Shown one piece after another: positions 37,300 to 45,714 of a stretch of DNA of 64,000 bases. Position 1 is the first letter of the stretch. The number at the start of each line of letters is the position of its first letter. A program made the translations under genes and the position numbers. The notes under the pieces were generated by a model. It searched no databases and was not told where the DNA came from. It worked only from the letters and a program-made list of their open reading frames with translations. Origin of the DNA: Microvirga terrae (GTDB taxonomy: Bacteria; Pseudomonadota; Alphaproteobacteria; Rhizobiales; Beijerinckiaceae); contig NZ_CP102845.1 of NCBI RefSeq assembly GCF_013307435.2, forward strand, positions 4,946,001-5,010,000, written 5' to 3'.

Positions 37300-38185
37300 G
37301 CCTTCCTCCGAGGTGCCGCGGTCCGGATCGGGCGATCCACAGGCCGGCCAGGATCAGCGCCGCGCCGGCATAGACCATTCCGGCGGGGATCCACATGAAC
37401 AGGCCAGCCAGTTGCTGATCCTCGAGCGGGGTGAGACCCCACTCCGCCGCCTGGGAGGTCTGCGCCGGATAGATCGGCCTGCGGAACAGGGCCAGCAGGA
37501 TGCCGAGGAACCCGGTATGGAGCGAAGTCACGAAGAGGTAGAACACCGACGCGCCATAGGTGCGCTGTCGGCCCATGAGGAGTGCGCGCCAGAACAGGAG
37601 GGCCGTGACGAAGAAGCTGAGATGCTGCAGCCAGTGGATCCACGGATCGGCGAGGGCCGCCTCGTAAAGTCCGGGTGCGTGCCAGATCCAGAGCGCCAAG
37701 CCATGGAGCAGAGTGGCCGTCGGCGGAGTGGTGAGCCAGAGCCATGTTGTCGTCACAGAGGGTGACTGGCCCCACCCGCCGATGCGGGCGCGCAGGCTTG
37801 TCGGAAAAGCCCAGAGCATCGCCACCGGACGGCCTATGACGAGGAGCGGGGCTGCGGCAGTCATGAGGATCTCATGCTCGATCATGTGAGCGACGAACAG
37901 GCGCTCTCCCAGCCAGTGGAGCGGCGCAACGAGCGCTGAGACGAGCAGCAGCCAGCCGGCGGCGAAGCACAGGGCCTGCCAGATCCTGACGCCCCGCCCG
38001 ATGCCGGCCCGGCGCCAGAGATGCGCCGTGCCCATCGCGTACAGGGAGCCGGATACAATCAATGGAACGGTAACCCAGGGATTCCAGGTCCAAGTAGTGT
38101 CGGTGTCGGTCCAGTGCACATGGCCGGAATGGGCCTGCGCCTCGCCGACGCATACAAGCAGCAGCAGAACGGCAAGCGCTCTCAT
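37280..38185 (-). CDS. ctaG: Cytochrome c oxidase assembly factor, caa3 CtaG type
   Basis: 301 aa from ATG 38185, which overlaps the stop of the preceding gene (ATGA). A signal-like first span (LAVLLLLVCVGEAQAH) is followed by about seven membrane helices. Conserved motifs of the CtaG_caa3 family appear: HMIEHEILMTAAAPLLVIG, HGLALWIWHAPGLYEAAL and WIHWLQHLSFFVTALLFW. The family is needed to assemble caa3-type oxidases, probably in CuA or CuB insertion. It is unrelated to the Cox11 protein that also carries the name CtaG. Confidence 0.92.
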   Translation of the reverse strand: MRALAVLLLLVCVGEAQAHSGHVHWTDTDTTWTWNPWVTVPLIVSGSLYAMGTAHLWRRAGIGRGVRIWQALCFAAGWLLLVSALVAPLHWLGERLFVAHMIEHEILMTAAAPLLVIGRPVAMLWAFPTSLRARIGGWGQSPSVTTTWLWLTTPPTATLLHGLALWIWHAPGLYEAALADPWIHWLQHLSFFVTALLFWRALLMGRQRTYGASVFYLFVTSLHTGFLGILLALFRRPIYPAQTSQAAEWGLTPLEDQQLAGLFMWIPAGMVYAGAALILAGLWIARSGPRHLGGRHAHAAR

Positions 38186-38532
38186 CGCTCGCACCCGTGG
38201 AAGACGAGTCCGGCCACGCCGTGGAGCAGGATGACGATCGTGAACAGAAGCGCGATCGCGATGCCCATGAGGGCCACGAAACGATGCGGCCGCCCGGCCC
38301 CGGTGGAATCCGGCACCGGCTTCGGCGCCGCGCTGGCATATCCGCGCCAGGAGAGGAAGCCGCCGACAAGGCTGATGGCCGCCATGGCCAGGGCGAAGAG
38401 GGGGATGAGCGGCACCTGATGGGCGCAGACCCAGGGCACGGCCGCGTAGTTGAATTGCGTGTCGGCCAGCCAGGCGATCGGTCCGGCAAAGACGCCAGCA
38501 GATGGCAGGCCGCGTGAGATCAGTCCTGCCAT
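38182..38532 (-). CDS. Small membrane protein of the oxidase cluster
   Basis: 116 aa from ATG 38532, four bases after the stop of the subunit III gene; its own stop overlaps the ctaG start. Three predicted membrane spans (about residues 11-26, 42-62, 86-112). Similar unnamed small membrane proteins accompany cox genes in other alphaproteobacterial clusters. It could be an extra oxidase subunit or an assembly helper. Not recognised beyond that. Confidence 0.75.
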   Translation of the reverse strand: MAGLISRGLPSAGVFAGPIAWLADTQFNYAAVPWVCAHQVPLIPLFALAMAAISLVGGFLSWRGYASAAPKPVPDSTGAGRPHRFVALMGIAIALLFTIVILLHGVAGLVFHGCER

Positions 38533-38536
38533 GGCG

Positions 38537-39172
38537 TCACCACCATCTCGGGAACCAGTAGAGGATGACATAGATCGGCAGCCACGAGGCCACGACGAAA
38601 TACCAGTAGAAAGCGTTGTCACCCACATCGGAGAAGCGCTTGCCGTGGCCGTGTCGGGTGAACATCAGCACCGTGAGCACGATGGTGTCGCCCAGATCCG
38701 TGAGCAGGTGCAGCGTATGCAGGCCGAGAAGGAGCCACACCACAGACCCGTAGGCATTCTGGTCCCATCGCACGTGGAGCGTCCCAAACTCGAATACGCG
38801 GATGCCCAGAAGCGCCACGCCGAGCAGGCTCATGATCACGAGATTGCGGCGCGACCCCGCAAGGTCCTCGCGCTCCCCGTCCCGCTTGGCCCGCTGGTTC
38901 GGCCAGACACTGATGAGGAGGACGATCGTGAAGATGCTCGACCAGAGGAGGTCCGGCGGCGGCGCGCTCAGCGGCCAGCTGCCATTGATGAAGACGAGAT
39001 AGAAATACATGCCGCCGGCAAGAGCGAAACCCATGCCCTCGGCAGCCGCGAAGCCCACCGTCCCCCACCAGATTGGGCTGCGCGGGCCATAAGCATAGGC
39101 CGGCAAGCCCCTGGCGTTCAGCACGATCCGATGCGGCAGCATGGCGTCGCGGGATTGAGCGTCCATCGTCAT
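38537..39172 (-). CDS. ctaE: Cytochrome c oxidase subunit III
   Basis: 211 aa from ATG 39172, which overlaps the subunit I stop (ATGA). Five or six predicted membrane spans; conserved features of heme-copper oxidase subunit III include WWGTVGFAAAEGMGFALAGG near the N-terminus, LGLHTLHLLTDLGD in the middle and DNAFYWYFVVASW near the C-terminus. Subunit III stabilises proton uptake by subunit I. It is shorter than mitochondrial subunit III, as is usual for bacterial caa3 forms. Confidence 0.9.
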   Translation of the reverse strand: MTMDAQSRDAMLPHRIVLNARGLPAYAYGPRSPIWWGTVGFAAAEGMGFALAGGMYFYLVFINGSWPLSAPPPDLLWSSIFTIVLLISVWPNQRAKRDGEREDLAGSRRNLVIMSLLGVALLGIRVFEFGTLHVRWDQNAYGSVVWLLLGLHTLHLLTDLGDTIVLTVLMFTRHGHGKRFSDVGDNAFYWYFVVASWLPIYVILYWFPRWW

Positions 39173-41181
39173 CGCTCGTCCTCCATGCTCGGCTTCGGCC
39201 AGAACCACCCCATGAGCGTCACTGCAAGCGGAATGCTGCCCCACACCAAAGCCCAGGGGGTGAACATGGAGCCGACGAAGAGAATCGTCGTCGCAATCGC
39301 CGCCATGAAGGGCCAGATCGATGGCTCCGGCGTGGACTCCCGCAAGTCCGCGCGGCCATGGGTGATCGTGGAGACGATCTGTTCCCGGTTCTCGACGCTC
39401 AATCCTGCGACGACGGGAAGGCTGTCGCGGTGCGCCCAGAGCGGCTCGCGATTGGTCACGACGGGGATGCGGTCAAAATTCTGTGGCATGGGCGGCGAGG
39501 CTGCCGCCCATTCGAGGGTTCCGGCATCCCAGGGATTGGGTCCTGCCAGAGGGCCGCGGCGGGCGCTAGACACGATGTTGTAGAGAAAGAGGACGAAGCT
39601 TCCGAAGAACAGGACCGCCCCGGCGGAGGAGAGGAGGTTCAGGTTCGCCCAGCCCATTTCCGGCAGATAGGTGTAGACCCGGCGCGGCATGCCCATCAGG
39701 CCCGTGATGTGCATGGGAAAGAAGGTGACGTTGAAGCCGATGAAGGCGAGCCAGAAATGCCACTTGCCGAGCCGCTCGCTCATCATGCGGCCGGTGAATT
39801 TAGGGAACCAGTAATACACCGCAGCGATGAGCGGGAAAACGTTGCCGCCGATCAGTACGTAGTGGAAATGGGCGACCACGAAGAACGTGTCGTGGACCTG
39901 GGTGTCGAGCGGCACTGAGGCCAGCATGATGCCCGACAGTCCTCCGGCCACGAAGATGAAGAAGAACCCGATGATGAACAGAAGCGGCGCGCGGAACACA
40001 GGCCTCCCGTCCCACAGGGTCGCGATCCAGCAGAAGATCTGAATGCCATTCGGGATGGCGATCAGCATGCTGGACGCAGTGAAGAAGCTGGCGCCGAGCT
40101 GCGGCAGCCCGGTCGTGAACATGTGGTGCACCCACAGACCGAACGACAGGAAGCCGGTCGCGATGAGCGACAGCACGAGAGCGATGTAGCCGAAGGCCTG
40201 CCGTCGGGCGAAGGTGACCACGATGGCCGAGACCCAGCCCGTGGCCGGCAGGAAGATGATGTAGACCTCCGGATGGCCGAAAAACCAGAACAGGTGCTGG
40301 TAGAGCAGCGCGTCGCCGCCTTCCGCCGGGTTGAAGAAATGCGTTCCAACGAGCCGATCCATCATCAGGGTGGCCGAAGCCGTCACCACCGCAGGCAGAG
40401 CGAAGATGATGACGAAGGAATTGACGAGTTCAGCCCAGACGAAGAGCGGAATGCGATCCAGCGTCATGCCGGGCGCGCGCAATTTGAACACCGTCACGAT
40501 GATGGAAATCGCCACCGCGATTCCAGACACCTCCGTGAAGGTGATCATCTGCGCCCAGAAATCCGCCCGCTTGCCGGGAGAGAACTCAGGACCCGAGAGC
40601 GGAACATAGGCGAACCATCCGACATCCGGGCCGATATTGAGCATGAACGCGACCCAGATCATAAGGCCGCCAAAGAGATAGACATAGTAGGAATAGGCGT
40701 TCAGGCGCGGGAACGCGATGTTGCGGGTGCCCACCATGAGCGGCACCAGATAGACCGCGAAGGCCTCGCCGATCGGCACGCCGAAGAGGAACATCATCGT
40801 GGTGCCGTGCATGGTGAAGAGCTGGTTGTAAAGATCCGGCCCGACGAGCCTGTTCTCAGGGACGGCCAGCTGCATGCGCATGACGACAGCGGACAGGCCG
40901 CCCAGGAACAGGAAAAGGATCGCCGTGATGATGTAGCGGCGGCCAATGATCTTGTGGTCCACCGTGGAGAGAGTGCCGACGAGTCCCTTGTCGGTGCCCC
41001 AGGTCTTGGCGAGCCGTGCCGTCAGCTCCGCGCCGTCCACCTGATCGTCGCGCAGTTCATCGGGGCTCGGAGGCGCATCCGCCTCGCTCTGCACGCCGGG
41101 AATGCCGCCACGCTCCCCCGTCGCAAGGCGCGAGATCTCGGGAACGGCATCGAGATCGTGGGATGTGATCGCCCGGGTCAC
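39169..41181 (-). CDS. ctaD: Cytochrome c oxidase subunit I
   Basis: 670 aa from a GTG at 41181 that overlaps the subunit II stop (GTGA). About twelve core spans plus C-terminal extra spans. Heme-copper ligands are present: His in FTMHGTTMMFLFG (low-spin heme), FGHPEVYIIFLPATGW (CuB His with the cross-linked Tyr and the A-family Glu), VHHMFTTG (two CuB His), and VVAHFHYVLIGG (both heme His). The Glu in GHPEVY marks the A1-type proton pathway. It catalyses O2 reduction to water coupled to proton pumping. Confidence 0.95.
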   Translation of the reverse strand: MTRAITSHDLDAVPEISRLATGERGGIPGVQSEADAPPSPDELRDDQVDGAELTARLAKTWGTDKGLVGTLSTVDHKIIGRRYIITAILFLFLGGLSAVVMRMQLAVPENRLVGPDLYNQLFTMHGTTMMFLFGVPIGEAFAVYLVPLMVGTRNIAFPRLNAYSYYVYLFGGLMIWVAFMLNIGPDVGWFAYVPLSGPEFSPGKRADFWAQMITFTEVSGIAVAISIIVTVFKLRAPGMTLDRIPLFVWAELVNSFVIIFALPAVVTASATLMMDRLVGTHFFNPAEGGDALLYQHLFWFFGHPEVYIIFLPATGWVSAIVVTFARRQAFGYIALVLSLIATGFLSFGLWVHHMFTTGLPQLGASFFTASSMLIAIPNGIQIFCWIATLWDGRPVFRAPLLFIIGFFFIFVAGGLSGIMLASVPLDTQVHDTFFVVAHFHYVLIGGNVFPLIAAVYYWFPKFTGRMMSERLGKWHFWLAFIGFNVTFFPMHITGLMGMPRRVYTYLPEMGWANLNLLSSAGAVLFFGSFVLFLYNIVSSARRGPLAGPNPWDAGTLEWAAASPPMPQNFDRIPVVTNREPLWAHRDSLPVVAGLSVENREQIVSTITHGRADLRESTPEPSIWPFMAAIATTILFVGSMFTPWALVWGSIPLAVTLMGWFWPKPSMEDER

Positions 41182-42182
41182 TTCAGCCCCTCCAGATAGG
41201 TTGCGAGAGGCTGAACCTCGTCGGGATCGAGCTGAATCGTTGGCATGTTCACGCCCGGCTTGACGCCGTGCGGGTCCACGATCCACGCGGCGATATTCCC
41301 CCGCGTCGTCTCCAGGGTTCCGGCGCCGATAGTGCGACGGCTTCCCACATGCGTGAGGTCCGGGGCGACCTTGCCGCCGGCATCCGTTCCCCGGATCTGG
41401 TGGCACATGATGCAGGGCTTCGACATGAAGATCTCCATGCCGCGCTGCCGCTCGTCATCGTTCGGCGGAATGGCGGAGGAGATCTGCTGCTCGCGCCACC
41501 GCTCGAAGTCCTCCCTGCTCTCCGCGACCACGAGCAGACCCATATGCGCATGCTGCAGGCCGCAATACTCCGCACATTGTCCGCGGTACAAGCCCGGACG
41601 GTCCGCCTGGATCTGGATCTGGTTCTGCCGGCCGGTAATTGCATCCATCTTGCCGGTGAGGCTCGGAACCCAGAAGGAGTGGATCACGTCGGAGGATTCG
41701 AGCTTGATCAGCACGGGCTCGCCGACCGGGATGTGGATTTCGTTGGCCGTGGTGAAGACACGGTTCGGCTGTGGATCCTCGTAGGTCACCTGCCACCACC
41801 ATTGCTGCCCCTTGACCAGGAGTGTCAGCCCTCCCTCCTTGTGGGCGAACAGCACTTTCTGGGCCGCATAGCTGAGGCCCGTCAGGGAAACGACCGTCAC
41901 GAGCGTCAGGGCGATGGCGATCGAGACCGTGATGGTCATACGCCGCTCGGTTGCGGGGTCCGTGGCCAGCGGGTCGGCACCGGCAGGGCGCCGTCTGCGC
42001 AGCGACAGGAGAAGGGCGATCATGGTCAGGACCCACACCGTGGCGAGCACGGCGACGAAGGTCCAGAACATGCGTGCCAAGACGCCTGCGGCAGGCCCGT
42101 GCGCGTCGAGCGCCGATTGCCAGCCCTGACAGCCTCCGAGAGGCAGAGTGGAGAACAGAAGAATGGGGCCGAGCCTTCTCAT
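41178..42182 (-). CDS. ctaC: Cytochrome c oxidase subunit II with fused cytochrome c domain (caa3 type)
   Basis: 334 aa. Lipoprotein-type signal (LPLGGC, Cys18), two membrane spans, then the CuA domain: aromatic WWWQVTYED electron entry, and metal ligands in HSFWVPS and GQCAEYCGLQHAHMGL. A C-terminal class I cytochrome c follows with CIMCH heme motif and Met in VNMPTIQL. The fusion defines a caa3-type oxidase that takes electrons from small cytochromes. It starts seven bases after the cytochrome c gene encoded upstream. Confidence 0.95.
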   Translation of the reverse strand: MRRLGPILLFSTLPLGGCQGWQSALDAHGPAAGVLARMFWTFVAVLATVWVLTMIALLLSLRRRRPAGADPLATDPATERRMTITVSIAIALTLVTVVSLTGLSYAAQKVLFAHKEGGLTLLVKGQQWWWQVTYEDPQPNRVFTTANEIHIPVGEPVLIKLESSDVIHSFWVPSLTGKMDAITGRQNQIQIQADRPGLYRGQCAEYCGLQHAHMGLLVVAESREDFERWREQQISSAIPPNDDERQRGMEIFMSKPCIMCHQIRGTDAGGKVAPDLTHVGSRRTIGAGTLETTRGNIAAWIVDPHGVKPGVNMPTIQLDPDEVQPLATYLEGLK

Positions 42183-42189
42183 CCCCGCC

Positions 42190-42750
42190 TCATTGCGGCA
42201 TTTGGGCGGAGGGTGGAATCTGCCCGCCGTCGATCACCTCGCCCGGCGGGCGGCGCTGCTCGGCAGGCCCGGGACTCATATCGTCCTTGCGGCTCGGCGC
42301 CGCCGGCTTCGGCACGTTGCGGCCCATGGAGCGGATATAGGCCGCAATCTGCCAGATCTGATCGTCGGGAATCTTCCCGCGGAACGACGGCATGCCGTTC
42401 GGCCGCCCTTCCCGGATCGTTTGGACGATGTTCTCGATCTGCCCGCCATAGATCCAGCGGTCATCCATGAGCGCCGGTCCGGAATCGCCGCCGCCATTGG
42501 CGTGGCAGCCATTGCAGTTGAACCAGGTATACAGGCGTTGCCCCTGCGAGATGTGATAGGCGTTCTCCTCGTAGTCCTTGCCAATGCCCGACCTCTGCTC
42601 GGTTGGCCCACCGGGACCAGCCGACAAGGGGACCAGGGCGATCTTCTCGTTCGTCTCGGCCGTGACCGGGTTGGACCGGTACTCGCGATCCTCCCTCTCG
42701 CAGGCCACGAGGGCTAAGGCGGCAATGGACAGGATCAGAAGCGTTCTCAT
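42190..42750 (-). CDS. Lipoprotein c-type cytochrome (probable electron acceptor of the PQQ dehydrogenase)
   Basis: 186 aa. N-terminal lipobox LALVAC (Cys17) indicates anchoring in a membrane facing the periplasm. One heme site, CNGCH, and distal Met in NGMPSFRGKI. Its ATG overlaps the XoxJ-like gene stop (ATGA), and the oxidase subunit II gene follows seven bases later. In methanol dehydrogenase operons this position is held by the MxaG/XoxG cytochrome, which accepts electrons from PQQ; here it would pass them to the caa3 oxidase. Lipid anchoring is unlike the soluble XoxG. Confidence 0.9.
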   Translation of the reverse strand: MRTLLILSIAALALVACEREDREYRSNPVTAETNEKIALVPLSAGPGGPTEQRSGIGKDYEENAYHISQGQRLYTWFNCNGCHANGGGDSGPALMDDRWIYGGQIENIVQTIREGRPNGMPSFRGKIPDDQIWQIAAYIRSMGRNVPKPAAPSRKDDMSPGPAEQRRPPGEVIDGGQIPPSAQMPQ

Positions 42751-43571
42751 GGCGTGCGCCCTGCCTGCTTCATGCCGGTGTCGAGACGCGGGACCCTGAA
42801 GGCTGCAAGAATGGCATCCACCTCGGGCCGGCGCCGGGCGAGCGCTGCATCGACCTCCTGGCGCAGCGTCTCATCGTCCTTTCGGACGGCCATTGAAATA
42901 TCGAACGCCATGGGAAGCTGCGGACCGTCGAAGATCGGGCGCACGGGGTTTACTGTCAGCGGAACGCCCTCGCGCTCTGCGAAGTAGCCTCCGAGAGGCC
43001 CCCAGACGACGGCGACGTCGATGTCGCCGTTCGCCAGGGCCCTGAGGATGCGCGCCGGCGGATCGGGTTCGTTGTAGTCGCCATAAATCATGAAGCCGCG
43101 CACGTTCTCCACGATGCCGCGGCGGGAGAGGGCGTGCGCCGGCGGCGTGTTCGAGCCGTCGTCGCCGATGAGATGGACGCCGATCCTCACGGCACGAAGA
43201 GCCGGATCGTTGAAGGACTGGATTTCGGGACCACCCGTACGGGTGACGAAGACATAGGAGGACCGGTAATAGGGCGCGGTCGTTCGCACGCCTTCCAGAT
43301 TGGCAGGAAGACCGGGCACCAGGTCGCAGATCTCGGCCTTGAGCGTGTTGCGCAGGAAGCCGCGGCGCTGCGCCCACCAGGTATAGCGAACCTCCGCGCC
43401 GAGTTCCTGGGCGATCAGGGAAACGATCTTGTTCTCGAAGCCCTCGCCGGCTTCATTGGAGAACGGGAGATTGTTGGGATCGGCGCAGACGCGAAGTTCC
43501 CGCGCATGAACACCGCCGGCCATCACCAGCAATGCGGCAAGAGCGGCACCTTTAAGGAAGCTTGAACACAT
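42747..43571 (-). CDS. xoxJ: Quinoprotein dehydrogenase-associated periplasmic binding protein (XoxJ/MxaJ-like)
   Basis: 274 aa with signal peptide ending GGVHA. The mature protein opens ELRVCADPNNLPFSNEAGEGFENK, the hallmark of the MxaJ/XoxJ branch of family-3 solute-binding proteins. In methanol dehydrogenase loci these proteins help activate or mature the quinoprotein rather than import amino acids. The gene overlaps the end of the dehydrogenase gene by 20 bases and is coupled to the cytochrome gene downstream. The name is given by family resemblance and context. Confidence 0.88.
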   Translation of the reverse strand: MCSSFLKGAALAALLVMAGGVHARELRVCADPNNLPFSNEAGEGFENKIVSLIAQELGAEVRYTWWAQRRGFLRNTLKAEICDLVPGLPANLEGVRTTAPYYRSSYVFVTRTGGPEIQSFNDPALRAVRIGVHLIGDDGSNTPPAHALSRRGIVENVRGFMIYGDYNEPDPPARILRALANGDIDVAVVWGPLGGYFAEREGVPLTVNPVRPIFDGPQLPMAFDISMAVRKDDETLRQEVDAALARRRPEVDAILAAFRVPRLDTGMKQAGRTP

Positions 43572-45360
43572 AGAGCGCTCCTCCCTTGGTGGTGACGTTC
43601 TTCAGGTCCCGCATGGCGTTGACGAACCCTTTGGCGGCCGAGCCGTCCCGCGGGTCGAGATCCCCGGAGACGATCGCCCCGGCCCAGCCGCCGACGCCGG
43701 AGAGAATGGCGACATATTGCTTGCCGTCGGGCCCGCGATAGGTGGTCGGCTGACCGATGATTCCGGAATCGACTTTGAATTGCCACAGCACCTCGCCGGT
43801 GCGCGCATGCACGGCTTTGAACCAGCCCTCCATGGTGCCGTAGAACACCACGTCGCCGGCGGTGGCGAGCGCACCGCTCCAGAGCGGGAAGCGCTCGTTG
43901 ATCGTCCAGAGCTCTTTGCCCGCCTGAAGATCCCACGCGGAGAACTCGCCCATGTGGCCGCCGGGCCCGGGATACATGCGGACCTCCGCGCCGACATAGG
44001 GCGTTCCGGCGATGTAGTTCGGCTCGACGCTCTCCCAGTCCATGCACATGTTCATGTGCGGGATATAGAGAAGACCGGTCCTGTGGGAGAACGCGCTCGG
44101 GTTCCAGTCCTTCGCGCCGGGAGCGGTGGGGCAGATGTCGCGCACCACGCGGTTGTTCACAGGCTCCTTCTCAGCATTATACTGGATGCGGCCCGTCTTG
44201 AGGTCGACGCCCGTCACGGCTGTCAGCGCATGAAACGGTTTCGCAGACAGAACCTCACCGGTGGTGCGGTCGATCACGTAGAGAAAACCCGTCCGCCCCG
44301 GATGAACGAGCACCTTGCGGGGCTGTCCCTCCCAATCCATGTCGAGGAGGATCAACTCGTTGATGTTGTCCCAGTCATGGAGATCGTGTGGTGCGGTCTG
44401 GTAGAACCACCGCGCCTCGCCGGTGTCGGGATCCCGGGCGAAGATGCCCGCCGTCCATTTGTTGTCGCCGGGGCGCTGGTTGGGGTTCCAGGGACCCGGA
44501 TTGCCGGTTCCATGATAGAGGAGGTTGAGCTCGGGATCGTAGGACAGCCATCCCCACACTGTGCCGCCGCCCTGCTGCCAGGCGTCTGCCGGCCAAGTGG
44601 TGACACCGAGATCCTTGCCCTTATCGCTGTCGTAGAAGGGCTTGAAGGTCGGTCCGATCTTCACGTCCTGATCCGGGCCGGTGTTGTAGGCCTTCCAGAC
44701 GCTCTTCCCGGAATTGATGTCGAGGGCCTGAATCCAGCCCCTCACCCCGTACTCGCCCCCCGAGATGCCGACGATCACCTTGTCCTTCACGACCAGAGGC
44801 GCCATGGTCATGGTCTCGCCCCGGTTGATGTCGCCAAGCTTGGTCTTCCACACCTCCTCGCCGGTCTCGGCGTTCACGGACACCACATGGGCGTCAAGCG
44901 TCGTGAAGACGATCCGGCCGTTGGCGAAGGTGGGGCCACGGTTGACCACGTCGCAGCAGGCGACACCCTGGGCGGCGGCGGCCGGCTTCGGGTTGTACTG
45001 CCATTTCATCGGCGCGCCGGGCTGCGTGAGATCCAGGGCATAGAGGATGTTGGGATAGGGAGAGAGAACGTACATCGTGCCGCCGACGACGAGCGGGGCT
45101 GATTCCTGTCCCTTGTTGACGCCTGTCGAGAAGGTGAAGGCCACCTGGAGATTTTTCACCGTCTCGGTGTTGATCTCGGACAGATCGCTATAGCGGGTCG
45201 ATGCGTAGTTCTTCTGCGGGATCGTCCACTGCCCGTCTTCGGGAGTGGCTGCAAAAGGGGGAGCCGCGGGCGGTGGTGAGGCAGGCTGAGCCAGAACAGA
45301 GGAGACCGGCTGAAGGATCAGCGAGATCGCAAGAACGAGGGCAAGTCGAGCTCCACCCAA
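43552..45360 (-). CDS. PQQ-dependent alcohol dehydrogenase, methanol/ethanol family, lanthanide-type signature
   Basis: 602 aa; TTG start at 45360 with GGAG seven bases upstream, signal peptide ending VLAQ. An eight-bladed propeller quinoprotein that oxidises primary alcohols in the periplasm. Key residues by motif: the vicinal disulfide Cys135-Cys136 (GVACCDVV), Glu203 in GGEYGVRG, Asn287 in TGNPGPWN, and catalytic Asp329. Asp331 two residues later (HDLHDWDN) occupies the position that is Asp in XoxF/ExaF/PedH and Ala in calcium-dependent MxaF, so a lanthanide cofactor is predicted. No C-terminal heme domain, so it relies on the cytochrome encoded two genes on. The substrate range (methanol, ethanol, aromatic alcohols) is not decided by sequence alone. 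Confidence 0.93.
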   Translation of the reverse strand: MGGARLALVLAISLILQPVSSVLAQPASPPPAAPPFAATPEDGQWTIPQKNYASTRYSDLSEINTETVKNLQVAFTFSTGVNKGQESAPLVVGGTMYVLSPYPNILYALDLTQPGAPMKWQYNPKPAAAAQGVACCDVVNRGPTFANGRIVFTTLDAHVVSVNAETGEEVWKTKLGDINRGETMTMAPLVVKDKVIVGISGGEYGVRGWIQALDINSGKSVWKAYNTGPDQDVKIGPTFKPFYDSDKGKDLGVTTWPADAWQQGGGTVWGWLSYDPELNLLYHGTGNPGPWNPNQRPGDNKWTAGIFARDPDTGEARWFYQTAPHDLHDWDNINELILLDMDWEGQPRKVLVHPGRTGFLYVIDRTTGEVLSAKPFHALTAVTGVDLKTGRIQYNAEKEPVNNRVVRDICPTAPGAKDWNPSAFSHRTGLLYIPHMNMCMDWESVEPNYIAGTPYVGAEVRMYPGPGGHMGEFSAWDLQAGKELWTINERFPLWSGALATAGDVVFYGTMEGWFKAVHARTGEVLWQFKVDSGIIGQPTTYRGPDGKQYVAILSGVGGWAGAIVSGDLDPRDGSAAKGFVNAMRDLKNVTTKGGALYVFKLP

Positions 45361-45430
45361 GATAGCTCTCCGGAACGCTTGACGCGCCGCGTCGGTCGCG
45401 GCTCGACTCTAACCGCACAGCTTCCGGTAT

Positions 45431-45463
45431 GTTCCCGAAAATGTGATCATTCCGTAAGGGAAC
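45431..45463. promoter_or_regulatory. Inverted repeat upstream of the PQQ dehydrogenase gene
   Basis: Arms GTTCCC (45431-45436) and GGGAAC (45458-45463) in the 116-base gap between the 55-residue protein gene and the dehydrogenase gene, on an AT-richer stretch. It could be an internal regulator site allowing extra dehydrogenase expression, or a weak attenuator. Confidence 0.35.
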
Positions 45464-45476
45464 TTTGATCAGGAGC

Positions 45477-45644
45477 TCAACGCCAGTACTCGCGTACTGG
45501 TATCCCGTAATCATTGGACGCGGCAACGAGAATGTAGGCGCCCACGGCTGCCAGGAGCCCGATCAGGAGAAGCGTCACCAGAAAGCCCGGCTCACGAAAA
45601 ACCCGAAAATCCTTCCGCAATGAGCTGGTCTGCGGCTCTGTCAT
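45477..45644 (-). CDS. 55-residue single-span membrane protein
   Basis: Small frame ATG 45644 to TGA 45477. It starts MTEPQTSSLRKDFRVFREPG, then a hydrophobic helix (about 21-42, FLVTLLLIGLLAAVGAYILV), then a polar tail ending NDYGIPVREYWR. The basic N-terminus suggests it faces the cytosol with the tail in the periplasm. It lies in the operon between the ABC permease gene and the PQQ dehydrogenase gene, 70 and 116 bases from each, on the same strand. A weak ribosome site (GGTGA) precedes it. Context suggests an accessory subunit of the transporter or dehydrogenase; no family recognised. Confidence 0.7.
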   Translation of the reverse strand: MTEPQTSSLRKDFRVFREPGFLVTLLLIGLLAAVGAYILVAASNDYGIPVREYWR

Positions 45645-45714
45645 GATCGATCACCGGTGCGGTTACTGCCGTGAATGCAACTGGGAATCGACGCCCCTGT
45701 TCCACTCGCTACAG

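Noticed and set aside
43717..45102. Plus-strand open frame opposite the PQQ dehydrogenase gene
   Set aside because: No family resemblance, and it is fully covered by the dehydrogenase with conserved active-site motifs.
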